Assembly (NCBI GenBank): GCA_022539475.1
Contig: VCMS01000308.1
Location: 76,889 to 132,730, forward strand
DNA: 55,842 bases
Reading direction: 5' to 3'
Source: Gracilaria domingensis
Lineage: Eukaryota > Rhodophyta > Florideophyceae > Gracilariales > Gracilariaceae
Shown here in pieces: positions 42,601-53,732 of this stretch. A program made the position numbers and the translations under genes. The notes below the pieces were generated by a model. It did no database searches, was not told the origin of the DNA, and saw nothing but the letters and a program-made list of their open reading frames with translations. Positions within the stretch are counted from its first letter, which is position 1. Each line of letters starts with the position of its first letter.

Positions 42601-43540
42601 AGAAATCTTCCCGAACAAAAAGGGCGCAAAGCTCCTTGGCTCAAACGCTTGGAATTTCTTTTTTTGTTGAAAAAAGAAAACAAGAATCGAACTTTTTATA
42701 TTTTAAAAATAGGTTTTTTTACGTAAGATAAATAAACTGCGAATGGTCTGTTACAGAATATTCACACTTTATTTAGCAGCATAGCTGCTGCATTTGCATG
42801 GTACTGTAGCTATCTCCACAAAGGAACTGTTGCATTATTCTCCAAAAGTATGGGAGCTTTGGAGAGAAATTTAAAACTTTTTGAGGTTCTAACTCTGAAA
42901 AATAAAGCCTTTGTAGTAAAAAGATCTACATTACAAAAAAGCGGAAGAGAATGTTAAAAGAATTGTCTTGGTTTACTTTTGTAAGGTCTCAGGCACTTTT
43001 GCAAAGATACTGTAGAAAGAATAAAATGTCAAAAATATTAAACTTTCTGCCAGATAATAGAGCTAAACTTATAATAGAGCTAAACTTCTGAAAACTTCAT
43101 GGTTTTTTAAAGGAAAAGTAGATTTTAGAAACCATGGATCAATGATGTTTAATATTAAGAGCAAGCTTTGTGTACTTCCAAAACATTGGCAGTTATGGAT
43201 ACGTAATCTGTTTATAGATGGCCGTTAGTGGAATATAGAGGAGGCATACTGCCAGAATCAAGGGTTAGCAGATGTTTTTTTACTTGAATTTTAATTTGTT
43301 GGAAAAAGTTGATCCTTTCTAAAGGGTGTCTCCGAAAACCATGCATAATGCGCCGTGTGACACGGCGCATTTTTTTAATTAAAATTTCCTTGTATCGTTG
43401 CTTGTTTGAGAGCTTTTGGAATAATCTATATATAAGCGAGAGGTTCTGAAGAAAACCGAACATTGCCAATAGAGAGCAAAGAATGCAGTAGATGCTAGTA
43501 TATTATTTGATTTTGATGAATTGGCTCGGCATTTTGATCC
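42600..43540. other. AT-rich stretch without genes
   Basis: Composition drops sharply compared with both sides, with long A and T runs. A weak minus-strand frame at 43212-43469 is Lys/Arg-rich and unlikely to be coding. Organelle-derived or plasmid-like DNA is possible but no known gene is visible. Confidence 0.45.
43348..43376 (+). repeat. Hairpin followed by T-run
   Basis: ATGCGCCGTG-TGA-CACGGCGCAT then seven T. The shape is that of a bacterial intrinsic terminator, set in the AT-rich stretch. In nuclear DNA it has no assigned role. Confidence 0.7.
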
Positions 43541-43747
43541 GATTTGTCATTTTGCCGGGGTAGTAGGAGTTTTGCTACCATCAAGCTGATCCGTAGCGGT
43601 TTCTCGAACGAACTGATCCGTAGCGGATCGAACAAGAACACTTCGTGTTTACACTTCGTTGACTCCTTTTCTGTCCTTGTTGCATATATGCATGGTTACG
43701 CTGTACCAATGGTACTGACGGTACAGGTGGTCACTGGGTTCATCCGA

Positions 43748-43934
43748 GAATGTCCACTACAGCTACTTTCCCAAAGGACATTCCCTGGGCAACGTCCGTA
43801 GCTTTCGCATAGCTTGCACGAAAGTGCAAGCTTTGCGAAAGCTACGGAAGATGTCAGTATGACCGAAGTAAAACAACCGCTGTTGTGGCCATCCCACAAC
43901 GCGGATGCACCAACCGTTACGGTTGCTACATCCG
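43748..43934. repeat. Cluster of four hairpins
   Basis: GAATGTCC/GGACATTC (43748-43783); a 24-base stem starting CCGTAGCTTTCGCA with a GAAA loop and one mismatch (43796-43847); CCGCTGTTGTGG/CCCACAACGCGG (43877-43904); and CGGATG-AACCGT/ACGGTT-CATCCG (43902-43934). They lie upstream of the second SANT gene. A direct repeat GATCCGTAGCGG at about 43587 and 43616 precedes them. Confidence 0.85.
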
Positions 43935-44118
43935 ATGAACTTGTTCACCGCGCCGCGTAGTTTCCCACAGTTTTTATCAATACAAAGCAATATCAAGCGC
44001 ACACGAACAGCCGTAGACAAGATATAAAGATTTCCGAAGAAGAAGATAAGAGAAAACGGTGAATCAGACACTTGTGAAGACGACGATATCCCGATTATTC
44101 AACGTAGTATATCTACAC

Positions 44119-44883
44119 ATGCGACAAAAAAGTCTCCAATCTGTACAAAGTCAAATCTGCCCGCAACTAAAAGCAGCAACCAGCCTCCCAACCTTGCAAA
44201 TCAACGGACAAACACGGCTTTTCAGAAGTCTCAGAAGAAAGGAAACCGACTTGGTGCAGCAAACTACAGCAAGCAGGATATTGATGAGCTGCTGAACATT
44301 GTAGCGGAGCTTGAACCAATTGGGCATAACCATTGGGCTAGAGTAGCAGCGGAATTTAACAAGTAGCATCAATGAACATCCTCGCCGCAAGCAAAAAAGC
44401 CTCCATCACAAGTTTGACAAATTATTATACTTCCCGAAGAAAACAGGGGATCCTTCATGCCCTGAAGAAGTAGTGCGTGCAAAACGAATTCACCAGGAAA
44501 TCCTTCATCACTATCACTCCGATATTTTTAACAGCAACCTGGGAAACGAGAAAGATTTATGGAGAGATCATTATCCCGCTGATTCTGATAGAGAAGAAGG
44601 AAAGAATGATGAGGTCGACAACGAAGAACCGAGTGCAAGGAAGATAAGAAAAACAGTCGGACGGGTAGAGTTTGCGTCACGTCATTTCAAGCTGGACTTG
44701 TGCGACAGCATTGAGAAGATGTCCACGAGCTTGCGCCAGCTGGCCGAACAGCAGTTGCGCAATAGCCAGGAAATGCATGCTGCTCAGCTCAAACAATTGG
44801 AGCAAAGCCAGGTACAGAAAGAGGACATAGAAAGGATTGTGGCTGCCACAGTTGAAAATGTTCTGAGGAAGTTTCAGAAGTAA
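44119..44883 (+). pseudogene. Second SANT/Myb-like (DUF6818-type) protein
   Basis: Domain: NYSKQDIDELLNIVAELEPIG, HNHWARVAAEFNK, then one frame over KSLHHKFDKLLYFPKKTGD and CPEEVVRAKRIHQEIL, and a coiled-coil C-terminus (LRQLAEQQLRNSQEMHAAQLKQLEQ). It has the same layout as 35429-36671. A one-base frameshift lies right after EFNK (44365). No transposase gene is adjacent, so either its partner is lost or this is a stand-alone relic. The start is uncertain. Confidence 0.65.
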
Positions 44884-45118
44884 GTCCTTGACTGAATCTA
44901 TCTGAATATGGTTCAGTGTGCGGGCAGCTCAACCGAGTAGCTCTCCGGTTTGTCTGTCATCAGTAAGCTCACAAATTTCGGATCGAATCATTTCGCCCGC
45001 AACAGCGACCGCTCCCGGTAGATCGAGTGCTTTGGAGGCACCTAAAGACACGATTGAGAAAGCTCTTCAACGCGCTGTGCTGATACTTGTTTCAGTCGCT
45101 TATCACCAATCAATTCTC
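44884..45118. other. Short gap
   Basis: No gene seen; composition begins to rise toward the GC-rich pair to the right. Confidence 0.4.
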
Positions 45119-46161
45119 TCAGTTGATGGCGAAACCCTCCGTCAGTATGATTCGTGTACGCACCATTCGCCCTTGCCACCTCATTCTTGGCACTCGATCA
45201 TTTCCTAGACTTGCGCGTTCATACTGCAATCCATACCGTGCGTCTCCCACACGACCCTTTGTGAGTAAGGACGGTTTCGTGGCCCCGCGCGAATGCGAAC
45301 CGCCAATCCTTCTCCACGCAAGCGGATTATGTGAGAAACTGTCCCTCATGCGCTGATTGTACAGCAGCGGGAACTTGCGTACAAACGAAGCACCGTACTG
45401 CGCTGGGGACGCATCCTGAAGCTCATTATTGAGACCGTTGAAAATGGGCTCTTCCGTGGAAGTCGGCGCGTCCGGCAAGCCCGCGAGTTGCGCAGCCTTC
45501 CATGCTTGATGAATGGCCACGATAGATGCGGTGACGGGGGCATCACGCGCGCTCGTCTCAAGTGCACGTGGCGCAAGGAAGCATGCGCAGCGGAAGCGCT
45601 CGCCGAAGCGGACTGAATGTCGCCGTCGGCGTGAACCGAAAGCAGCTCGAAGTGCTGCAGCGACGGCCATTGCAGCCGCGGCATGAAGTCGAACGAGCGC
45701 GGACGCGGCGGTCCTCGCGGCGGCAGGCGGGCTAAAGAAGACGCGCCGCCGCGAGAAAGACCAAGCGCGGAGGCGACGCCGTCCTTGACGAGCGCGTGGA
45801 ACAAGTCGTCGTAGTAGCGCGCGCCCAGAGCGCGCAGGCAGATGGCGTCCTTAAATTAGATGGATTCATCGGAGTTGAAGGTGCAGCAGTTGCACCAGAT
45901 GAGGTCTAGTTCGGCACGAAGCTCCATTGGCGTGTGGTTCACGCTCATAGCGAGGTCGTTCTGGCAGGTGGACAGGTCCATGGGGTGCGCGGAGAGCTGT
46001 GCATAGCCGTCGATGACGTCGACGTCCACGGGCTGCAGAAAGATGCCATAGCGGTCGCAGTCGGAGATGTTGCGCAGCACGGAGACGCCGCCCTTGTTGA
46101 GCAGCTCCTTAGAGTCGCGCAGCGCGCGCGCGGGCGCGCTGGGCGGAGGCGACGACGCCAT
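45119..46161 (-). pseudogene. Bromodomain protein (BRD7/9-like) fragment
   Basis: From ATG at 46161 (MASSPPPSAPARALRDSKEL). The bromodomain is recognisable: YGIFLQPVDVDVIDGYAQL, HPMDLSTCQNDL, LDLIWCNCCTFNSDES, the last being the WxNCxxFN acetyl-lysine pocket end. An in-frame TAA sits right after DESI (45856), and the frame continues past it (FKDAICLRALGARYYDDLF). A frameshift near 45660 leads into a 45119-45670 piece with ASIVAIHQAWKAAQLAGLPD. The N-terminal part of the domain before NKGGVSVLRN is missing or short. The region is much more GC-rich than its surroundings. It is divergent from the membrane-protein gene. Confidence 0.65.
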
Positions 46162-46534
46162 GTGGACAGAGACAGCGCGCCCGCGCTCGCGTCGGGCGCG
46201 GGGCGCATCGCCCGCTGCAGCTTGCACTCGCGCGTGCCGCCACCACGCCACGACGCGCAGCCGGCGCGGGCTCTTTGCGCGCCAATTGTGCGCGCGCCGC
46301 CACGCCGCTCGCCGCGCGCGAATATGGCGTTGACATCAGCTGGCGCGCGGCTCCAGGCACGCGTTGAACCACCCAGGCGCACACGGCGTGCGCCCGTGAC
46401 AGATACCTGCTCCCCCTCTCCTCCCCGCTTGTCGGTGAAGAGGACGAGAACATCCTGGTCTTCGGTCTTCTCTATGCTGCACCAACACATTGCTCCCTCC
46501 TTCGTCTCTCTCCGCACTTCCCGCGTGTACTGCA

Positions 46535-47398
46535 ATGGCAGGCGGTGGCGGTGAGGGCTCGGTCAACGAGAGGCTGTCTGACTGGCTGGTCGTCGCTCTC
46601 ATTGCCTTCTCGCTCATCTTCCAACTCGCACTGCACGGCATTGCTTCGTGGGTACGGCAGCTGCATCCACACCTCTAGCCAGTTCTGAACATCGTCTACC
46701 AAGAGCTCATGATGCTGGTGCTCGTTTCTATCCTCTTCCTCATGTACACGCAGCTGGCGCACCCGAAGGCGACTGCCGTCCACTCCTTCGAGTTCGCGCA
46801 CGTCTTTATCTTCGCCTTCGCCTTCTTCTTTCTCGGTGCCGTCATGTGCACGCTCGCGGGGATCCTTCGCTTGTCAATTCATCGGAATTCCATCCAGCAC
46901 TTCCCGCTGCTTCATCAAAATGCTCTCAAAGTTGAGTATGCCTCCTCGCGCCTACGCATGCACTGCCGTCCGGGACGTTTGTGGCGTTCCCTCCGCTGGT
47001 GACTGTCGGATCCGCGCCGTTTAAAGCGCTCCCGCTCTGTTCATGAGACACTTGCTTTCCACGACCTTCGCTTTCAGAACATCTGCTTCCGCCGTCTTTG
47101 GAATGATCTCCGCTTCTCGGAGTTTTTACGGGGCGTCAAGGCATCTTCTCCGTAAATCTTGTTCAGAGGCATTATTTGCTTTGGATACTCTTTCTAGCCG
47201 CCATGCTCAGCGACCTCGTACGACGTTACGCGTCCGGAGTCGCCAACATCGAGCTGCGCACGATCTACAGCACCACTTGGGCCCACGCCGCACAACCAAG
47301 TTCCGTCTGCAGTCCCTTCAAATGCCCTTGGAAGACCTTCGGCCGCATTTACGGCTGCTGGGTTATCAATTGATGCGAAGCTCACTTGCTCCAACTGT
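46535..47398 (+). pseudogene. Multi-pass membrane protein (MLO-like layout), truncated
   Basis: ATG at 46535. WLVVALIAFSLIFQLALHG is the first span. After an in-frame TAG near 46676 comes VYQELMMLVLVSILFLMYTQ, the EELMLLG-like second span of MLO-type proteins, then FEFAHVFIFAFAFFFLGAVM. Later parts (47043-47398) are in mixed frames, with pieces like WNDLRFSEFLRG. The gene runs into the edge of the right arm at 47399 and no clear C-terminus is seen, so the duplication probably cut it. The family call is tentative; any algal multi-span protein with this layout would fit. Confidence 0.45.
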
Positions 47399-47836
47399 CG
47401 TCTGTGTTCTGCAAAGTGGAATATAGTCTGTTCGCTTTGGAAACTAAGCTAGTTTTGGGGCTATTTGGGGCGCGCGAGGGGGTAGCAGAGGCTGGCACTC
47501 AAAAAATTAAGAAATTTTGGAATATTAAATTCCATTTCGCGCAGTTTAGTGCTTGGGTCCCCTAGTTTTTGTAGAGGTTCTACTTCGCCGCACCACCCCA
47601 TTCACTCTTTTCCGCGACCCTCTCTCAAAACTGCACTCGTGCTAGTTTGCGTTTCCATTTTCTCCCATGTTGCAATGCCAATCGCAACTCATCCCACCTC
47701 AATCATCCCATCACTTCTTCCCAGTCCACACCACCCCCGCTATTTACCCATTTCTCGCCCATCACGCGTTCATTTTGTAGAAGTCAGGTGCACAACTCTC
47801 CCCCTTCTCGTATACCCGCCTCGCCCCAAAACGGCT

Positions 47837-48862
47837 TCAAATCCCTCCCATCCTTCTCTCCTCCTGTCCCCTCAGAATCCCCTTCGCAGTCCGCGCTACC
47901 TCCGCCGCACTCCTAAACCCAGTCACCACCGGAGCTCCCACTCCCTCCCGCGGCACCTCCTCCACCACCTTCTTCATCTCCTTACGCCTCTTCTTCAGAC
48001 GGCTCTTCCCATCCCCAACCCCACCACCCTTTGTCTTCGGTGTCACAGGAGACCCCTTCTGCACCGCCACCCTTCCCACACTTCCCTTCTCCGTCTTTCC
48101 CTCCACACCTCCTTTCACCCTCTCCTCTTCCACCAATCTTTGCCTCTTGCACAGCTCCTTCACCTCCTTCTCCAGCACGTCCAACCTCTCGTTCAGAACC
48201 CTATTCTCCTCCCGCAACTCTCCAACCTCCCTTCCCGCACACTCCACTATCCCATACACATGATTTCTCATCTCCACTCCCAATACCGACAACGAATTCC
48301 GCAAGCTCGAAATCGCCTCAACCGAAACACCACTACCACCCCCACTCAGCACCACACCGCCCATTTCCGTTACAATCTCCACAATTCCATCGTCCAGTTG
48401 CTCCTTCATCACCAACCCCAACATCCCCACCCTCGCCTTCATCTCCCCCACAAACCGCATCTCCCTGTCACCCTCTCCGCCCCCACTCTCTATCTGGTCT
48501 CCAACCTCTAACTGACTCAGATGCACCGCACCCCTTCTCTCCATTGCGACCCCCTCCACCTCCAATTCTACCCCCTTCTCCACCTCATCACCATCCCCTC
48601 TCCTCGCCTCACACTTCTTTCCTTCCTCAGCCACTTCCTTCTTCTGCGACATCCGACCAGCCGCCGTAATCACGTCCTCTTCCCGCTTTGGTGACGGCGT
48701 CTGCGGTACCTCCTTCCCCTCCAACAGCACCCACAGCTCCTCATCCTTCACGTATCCGTTCGACATATTCAGAAGAAGAAGTAGTAGTTGGATCGAAGTT
48801 TCCGCTGCGATACAGTGCAATCGAGCTAAACTGTGCTGTCCACCCCCACTGTCCAACCACAC
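47837..48862 (-). pseudogene. Lys/Glu-rich coiled-coil protein, right copy, early stop
   Basis: Same protein as 7584-8684, with first ATG at 48652. A G-to-T change turns GGA (left) into TGA after RMGGI, removing the last 24 codons (GSRFGARRV...). Other differences are few. The opposite strand has long open Ser/Pro-rich frames that are composition shadows. Confidence 0.55.
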
Positions 48863-49059
48863 GGGCTATATCCAGCACCATGATTGTCCCTGTTTCCCTC
48901 ATCCCATTTCCCGCCAAAACATCCACTGTACACCTCCGCACCTTCCACTATTTAAGCGCCATCTCTCTGTCCCCTCTTCACATAGTCCCCACCCACCTCG
49001 CCTCGACCGGCGATATTTTTCTCTTCCACCATAACCCCACTCGATGGTTATAGCAAAAC

Positions 49060-49370
49060 AGGAAGATATTGCCAGTGGAGGCAAGCTAGGGACTAGTGAT
49101 TGTACTTAGAGTTGCTCACCCTCTGTCTCGACTGGGGGCATGTTCTTCTTCCGTCACATCCTTTGTGGGTTGTGACAAAAAAAGAATATGTCACCACTCG
49201 ACACCGGATGGGTAACAATGATAGCACGTAGAGTAGTTCATCCTCCCTCTCAGCGTCCACTGGGGATATATTTATGTTCTCTCACATCCTTTCCCGGTTG
49301 TCATACAAGAGAAATACATCTCCAATGGAGACGGAGAATATAGTCGTGATAACACGTAAAGGTAACAATG
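49060..49370 (-). repeat. Tandem units, right copy
   Basis: Counterpart of 7090-7400; the A-run here is shorter than the T-run of the left arm. Confidence 0.5.
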
Positions 49371-49399
49371 TAATAAACAATAAATTTATGCTACTATCT

Positions 49400-49717
49400 C
49401 TAACCAACCTTTCGAAAACCAGCTATGACATGAGCTGGGTTACTCGAGCCAAAGATGGCAGATCCTGCAACTGAAATGTTTGCACCGGCCTTCACTACTG
49501 CTTTCACAGTACTCAGTCCAATACCTCCATCCACCTGTATCCCTATTCTTGGGTACAACTCCCTTGCATGTCGCACCTTATCAAGAACACCCTCCATAAA
49601 CGCCTGTCCTCCAAACCCTGGCTCCACCGTCATCAACAATAACATGTCTACAACTCCTTCCTTCATAAGTGCTTTTACGACCTTTATAGACGTATTCGGG
49701 CGCAATCCAACTCCATC
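49400..49717 (-). pseudogene. Ribulose-phosphate 3-epimerase, C-terminal fragment, right copy
   Basis: Identical in layout to 6730-7047, with one residue change seen (KVVKALM here, KVVEALM at left). The N-terminal half is missing here too, so the truncation predates the duplication. Confidence 0.8.
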
Positions 49718-50117
49718 CTTTTAATTATAGCAATCCGAGTGAAGCTATAAAACCCGTTCACCTCATTTATGAAGCCAAAATGGCTCCTTTCATCCTGTAT
49801 TCAAGCTCCCCGTAACTCGTACTTTACAACTACTTTACAACTCAGGTTCGAAATCAGTTTCATTCATTGCACACTTTCTACTCTTCCACCTACCTTTCAT
49901 AAAACATCATCACACTTTGTCGCTTGTCGTCTCATACAAGCCCTATCATTCATTCAGTACAATCACATATCATACATTTCGCTCACTTTCACAAAGTGAA
50001 CCATGTTCCCGTTCTGCGCTTCCCAACCGTTTGTACTTACCTATCACTCTTTACCCCAGCAGTTCTCCGCCCCATCTTCCCTTTTTATCGTCACACAAAA
50101 ACAATCGAACACTTGCA

Positions 50118-51020
50118 ATGAACTCCCAGTCCGACATGCCTCCGACTCCGCCTCCGAGTCCCAGATACTCTGACGTCCCTCAGGCCTCATCTCCCGCCCG
50201 AAGGACTCGGGCCGTTATTGTTGGAAGGGGGCGTATAGGTACCATGCTGGCGAACGAAGAAGATACGGTCATTTCCGCACACGAATTCTGCAGCATGGCT
50301 GCTACCTCTCATCTTTCTGATGTACCGATACTAGTTTGTGGAAGAACGAACACCCTGGAGACCGTAATTCAGGCTTGCCCTTATTCGCTCAGAGAGAATC
50401 TCGTTTTCTTCCAGAATGGAGACATCATACCATTGCTTTCGAAGCTCGGTGTGGACAAATGTTCAAAAGTTGTCCTATACGTTGGTGTCCCCTCAAGAAA
50501 CGCAGCTCCGCAGGATGGTGTCACTCCTCAAAGTCCGGATGGTCTCACTGTCGCAACAGGAAAGTGGGCCTCCAACGTTGCAGACAGGTTTAGGTCTATG
50601 GGTCTCACTTGCGGGGTTGTCGACGAAGACACATTTCTCGTAAGCTATTATGAGAAGCTCGTGTGGCTATCAGCGTTCAACATCGTCGGGGCCTCAAGAG
50701 GTCTCATTCCTATGGACGTAGTCGCTACGGAGTGCAGTACGGTTGTGCTCACAATAATGAAAGAGCTGTTGAAGATAGTTTCGCTTAAGACAGGTACTAC
50801 TTTCAACCTGGAAGAGACCGTTGGGCGACTTCTTGCATATGGGAAAACTCTCATTGGCTTCCCTACTTCTTTCTCCGACTTTCAGTTTAGGAACGCGTAC
50901 TTCTACGACTTTTCCCGCCAAGAAAGAAACATTGTAGGCGGTGACCCCGCTCCTTTTCATACAAACTACGTCAACGTTGTTAAGGAAAAGTTATCCCCCT
51001 CCCCATTCCCCCAGCTTTGA
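50118..51020 (+). CDS. Ketopantoate reductase-like protein, right copy
   Basis: 300 residues from ATG at 50118. Same protein as 5410-6330 with several changes (ENLVFFQNG for ENLNFFQNG, LEETVG for LGETVG, LIPMD for FIPMD). A short insertion of C/T-rich sequence near 50995 replaces the last 14 residues by PFPQL. The Asn-to-Val change lies in the loop near the cofactor. The open frame over 900 bases despite the indels elsewhere in the arm suggests constraint. Confidence 0.65.
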   Translation: MNSQSDMPPTPPPSPRYSDVPQASSPARRTRAVIVGRGRIGTMLANEEDTVISAHEFCSMAATSHLSDVPILVCGRTNTLETVIQACPYSLRENLVFFQNGDIIPLLSKLGVDKCSKVVLYVGVPSRNAAPQDGVTPQSPDGLTVATGKWASNVADRFRSMGLTCGVVDEDTFLVSYYEKLVWLSAFNIVGASRGLIPMDVVATECSTVVLTIMKELLKIVSLKTGTTFNLEETVGRLLAYGKTLIGFPTSFSDFQFRNAYFYDFSRQERNIVGGDPAPFHTNYVNVVKEKLSPSPFPQL

Positions 51021-51646
51021 GGTTAGAACACATGACTTTTCGGTGTTGTAAACCTTTTAGAGATAGTTAAACATAAAAGTTACTTTATCGAAATGACCTG
51101 TTTCTATTACATTACTTATATTGTTCGTCCTTCTGTGGTTCAAATATGCCCCTTTAAATCCTACATCCCTTATCACTAATACTTCGCTAAGACTTTGCTA
51201 GATAGAAAATGGTCATTCCATATCATTAAAGTGCACGATACTAGTAACGAAACAAGTACAAAAATTGTGATATTTCTGAAGAACTAAGCCTTTGCAATAC
51301 TTGGGGCACCCGTATAAAGTAAGGTAAACCTTTTATGGGTTTCAACCCATAATGGAGGTTGTTTTACTATTCTTGATTTCTAAGCTCATGTTAAAGATAT
51401 TTACATTTTTCTTTACCCACTTGAACCCGTACATATAATTTATGACTAAATCATCCTTTCTTTACTTCAAATCGATGCAAAACTTCTCTTCCTAGTAACG
51501 TTTTAAAACAGTACTACAATACCCGTATATGGTCGTTCTTAGACTCTTTGTATACTACGAAACACCTTGTGAACATCAATCACATCCTTCTCATTCGTAT
51601 ACCCATACCCATTTGCAAAACGAACCCGTTCGAAAGCTTTCAAAAC
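51021..51646. other. AT-rich intergenic stretch, right copy
   Basis: Counterpart of 4814-5409; no gene seen. Confidence 0.5.
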
Positions 51647-52519
51647 ATGTATAACTCAGAAGTTAGAGCCCAAGAAGTAACTCCTCAGCAGCTGGCTAAC
51701 GAAATATTCGAAAATGGCTACGCCGTGATTAGTGATGTTGACGGTACTCTGAAAAGAGCTGGGGAGAACATTCCTGCCGAAACAGTCAAATGCATGAAGT
51801 ACATCAACGCACGCGTTGGTTTCGGAATTGCTACTAGGCGAGATATAGAGGATGCCGAGAGTTTCATGGAGCACCTGGGTGGCTACACTTTTGGCATCTC
51901 TGGAAACCAAGGCGCACGGGTGAGATTATCCAATGGTACCGAAATTGATCAGGACCTTGACAGGGAAGGTTACGAAAGATGTGCAGCCGAACTTGAGAGA
52001 CTTGCACTCTCCTTAAATGAATCGCACGGACTTCACGAAGAGCGTCAACAAGCAGTGGTGAGCACTAGAAAAGACAGTGGACTCCCTAACTTCACGTACA
52101 ATGGACTGTCGAAGTGGAAAACAGAAGTTAACTCCGGTATTTCAAAAGTGTTGACATCCTTTCCGAACCTGGTTGCGTACCCTCAAGATGAAAACTGTGA
52201 CATAGGGGACATTCGTTTCACGAAAAATAGTGGGGCGCTAGCCTTGGTTGAAAACGACCCCCAGTTCGACACACATTTAATCGTTGCTTTCGGGAATGCT
52301 TCCAATGATGGCCCTCTATATGAAATGGCAACCCTGGCAGTTCATGTGAAGGGAGAAGACCATCCAGCAGCGGTAACATATCTTGTTGATGGAGTGGAGG
52401 ACGTGCATGAGACCATCAGAAGGGTGGCAGAACTGTACGGGTACAGAAAATGCAAGTGTCAATGGTTTAGAAATGCTCTTGGAATTTGTTTCCAGTGCTA
52501 CGATGCCTGTAATACTTAG
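51647..52519 (+). CDS. HAD-superfamily (Cof/IIB-like) phosphatase, right copy
   Basis: 290 residues from ATG at 51647, the same start as in the left copy. Motif I (SDVDGTL) is intact. Motif II reads IATRRD, where the left copy has IATGRD; the Gly-to-Arg change next to the conserved Thr may weaken phosphate binding. Other changes: RAGEN/RAGDN, KDSGLP/KDSELP and two near the C-terminus. Confidence 0.75.
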   Translation: MYNSEVRAQEVTPQQLANEIFENGYAVISDVDGTLKRAGENIPAETVKCMKYINARVGFGIATRRDIEDAESFMEHLGGYTFGISGNQGARVRLSNGTEIDQDLDREGYERCAAELERLALSLNESHGLHEERQQAVVSTRKDSGLPNFTYNGLSKWKTEVNSGISKVLTSFPNLVAYPQDENCDIGDIRFTKNSGALALVENDPQFDTHLIVAFGNASNDGPLYEMATLAVHVKGEDHPAAVTYLVDGVEDVHETIRRVAELYGYRKCKCQWFRNALGICFQCYDACNT

Positions 52520-52571
52520 CTATGATATGAGATCTCAGTAATAAAAGTGTCGTATATATCTCAATACCCTT

Positions 52572-53432
52572 CTATGATTCATGGTGGTTTTTATCGTGCT
52601 GCTTTTCCTCGTAGCCGTACAACAGAGCCACCAACATAATTGTCGAATGTACATCCTCCACGCTTTCGAACAGGTTGTGTACTCCACGCGGGATACAATC
52701 TTCTTTGACGTGAACGCCGTACACGCCTACCTCATGCAAAGGCCCGTCGCTCAAAGCACTTCCGAACGTCACGACGTCATCCGTATCAATAAATCTCGGT
52801 TCATTATCCACAAGATTTTCTCCTCCGCTTCCTTTTGTGTATCGCTTGTCCACAATTTCGCAACTTTTATCGCCGGGATAGATAACAAACGCATCCATCT
52901 TCTGCAACAGGTCCCCAATAGCAGAATCCACTTCTTCTTTCCACTGCCACAGTTTGTTGTACACGAAATTGGGAAGGCCACTATCACTTCTGGTCTCCAC
53001 GAACCCCTTGTCATCATCATTCACAATACCATGCCTCCTATTCAAATCCCTTGCCAGGAACAGTAGTCCGTCAACAGTGTGGTCAAGGGTGTGATCATTG
53101 AATGCACCCTTAATTTCCCTCTCGTCAGAGAAACGCATGAAAGCTCCATGATTCGCCGAGACACCAAACTTATAGTCTCCGAGTCCTTCCATTTTCCCCT
53201 CCACGTCGCCCACATCACCCCCTGTGACAAGTCCGAAACCAACACGTTCGTCAATGAACTTCATACACTTCACAACTTCTTCTGGAATTGACTCTCCTTC
53301 TCTTCTCAACGTTCCATCAACGGAACTTAATATACCGTAACCATTGGCATATATGAACTTAGACAAGGTATTTGGTGAAATTTCCGCCAAGTCTCTCTGT
53401 TCCTCTGCCATTTTTCCTGATACAGTCACCAT
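52572..53432 (-). CDS. HAD-like protein with degenerate active site, right copy
   Basis: 286 residues, open throughout. It keeps the same Ser in place of the nucleophile Asp and the same TGGD motif as the left copy. Changes are few (KFGV for KIGV, and two near the C-terminus). Retention of an open frame in both copies argues for a non-catalytic role or a recent duplication. Confidence 0.75.
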   Translation of the reverse strand: MVTVSGKMAEEQRDLAEISPNTLSKFIYANGYGILSSVDGTLRREGESIPEEVVKCMKFIDERVGFGLVTGGDVGDVEGKMEGLGDYKFGVSANHGAFMRFSDEREIKGAFNDHTLDHTVDGLLFLARDLNRRHGIVNDDDKGFVETRSDSGLPNFVYNKLWQWKEEVDSAIGDLLQKMDAFVIYPGDKSCEIVDKRYTKGSGGENLVDNEPRFIDTDDVVTFGSALSDGPLHEVGVYGVHVKEDCIPRGVHNLFESVEDVHSTIMLVALLYGYEEKQHDKNHHES

Positions 53433-53732
53433 ACTGCCACAAGTACCGCATAGACAGGAACTGCATATACTTCTCTTAAAAGCAACCTTAAGTGCAGTTT
53501 CAGAAGTGTTAGGACGCTACATGTTCAATTGCGAATTGAATGGTGCCACCAATGATGTTAACGATACCGAGCATTTGGCATGTTGCAATTAGACGCAACT
53601 GGACCAAAGACGTATGACATTTGTTCAATTACCAGCCTGCCGCACCTTTTCTATGTTCATATGTATAGCCTTGTAATAGTATACTACTCTTAATACTCGC
53701 AAGACACACATAATTTGCTAATCATCTCATTC
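53433..53732. other. Short intergenic stretch
   Basis: No gene seen; counterpart of 2729-3027. Confidence 0.45.
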
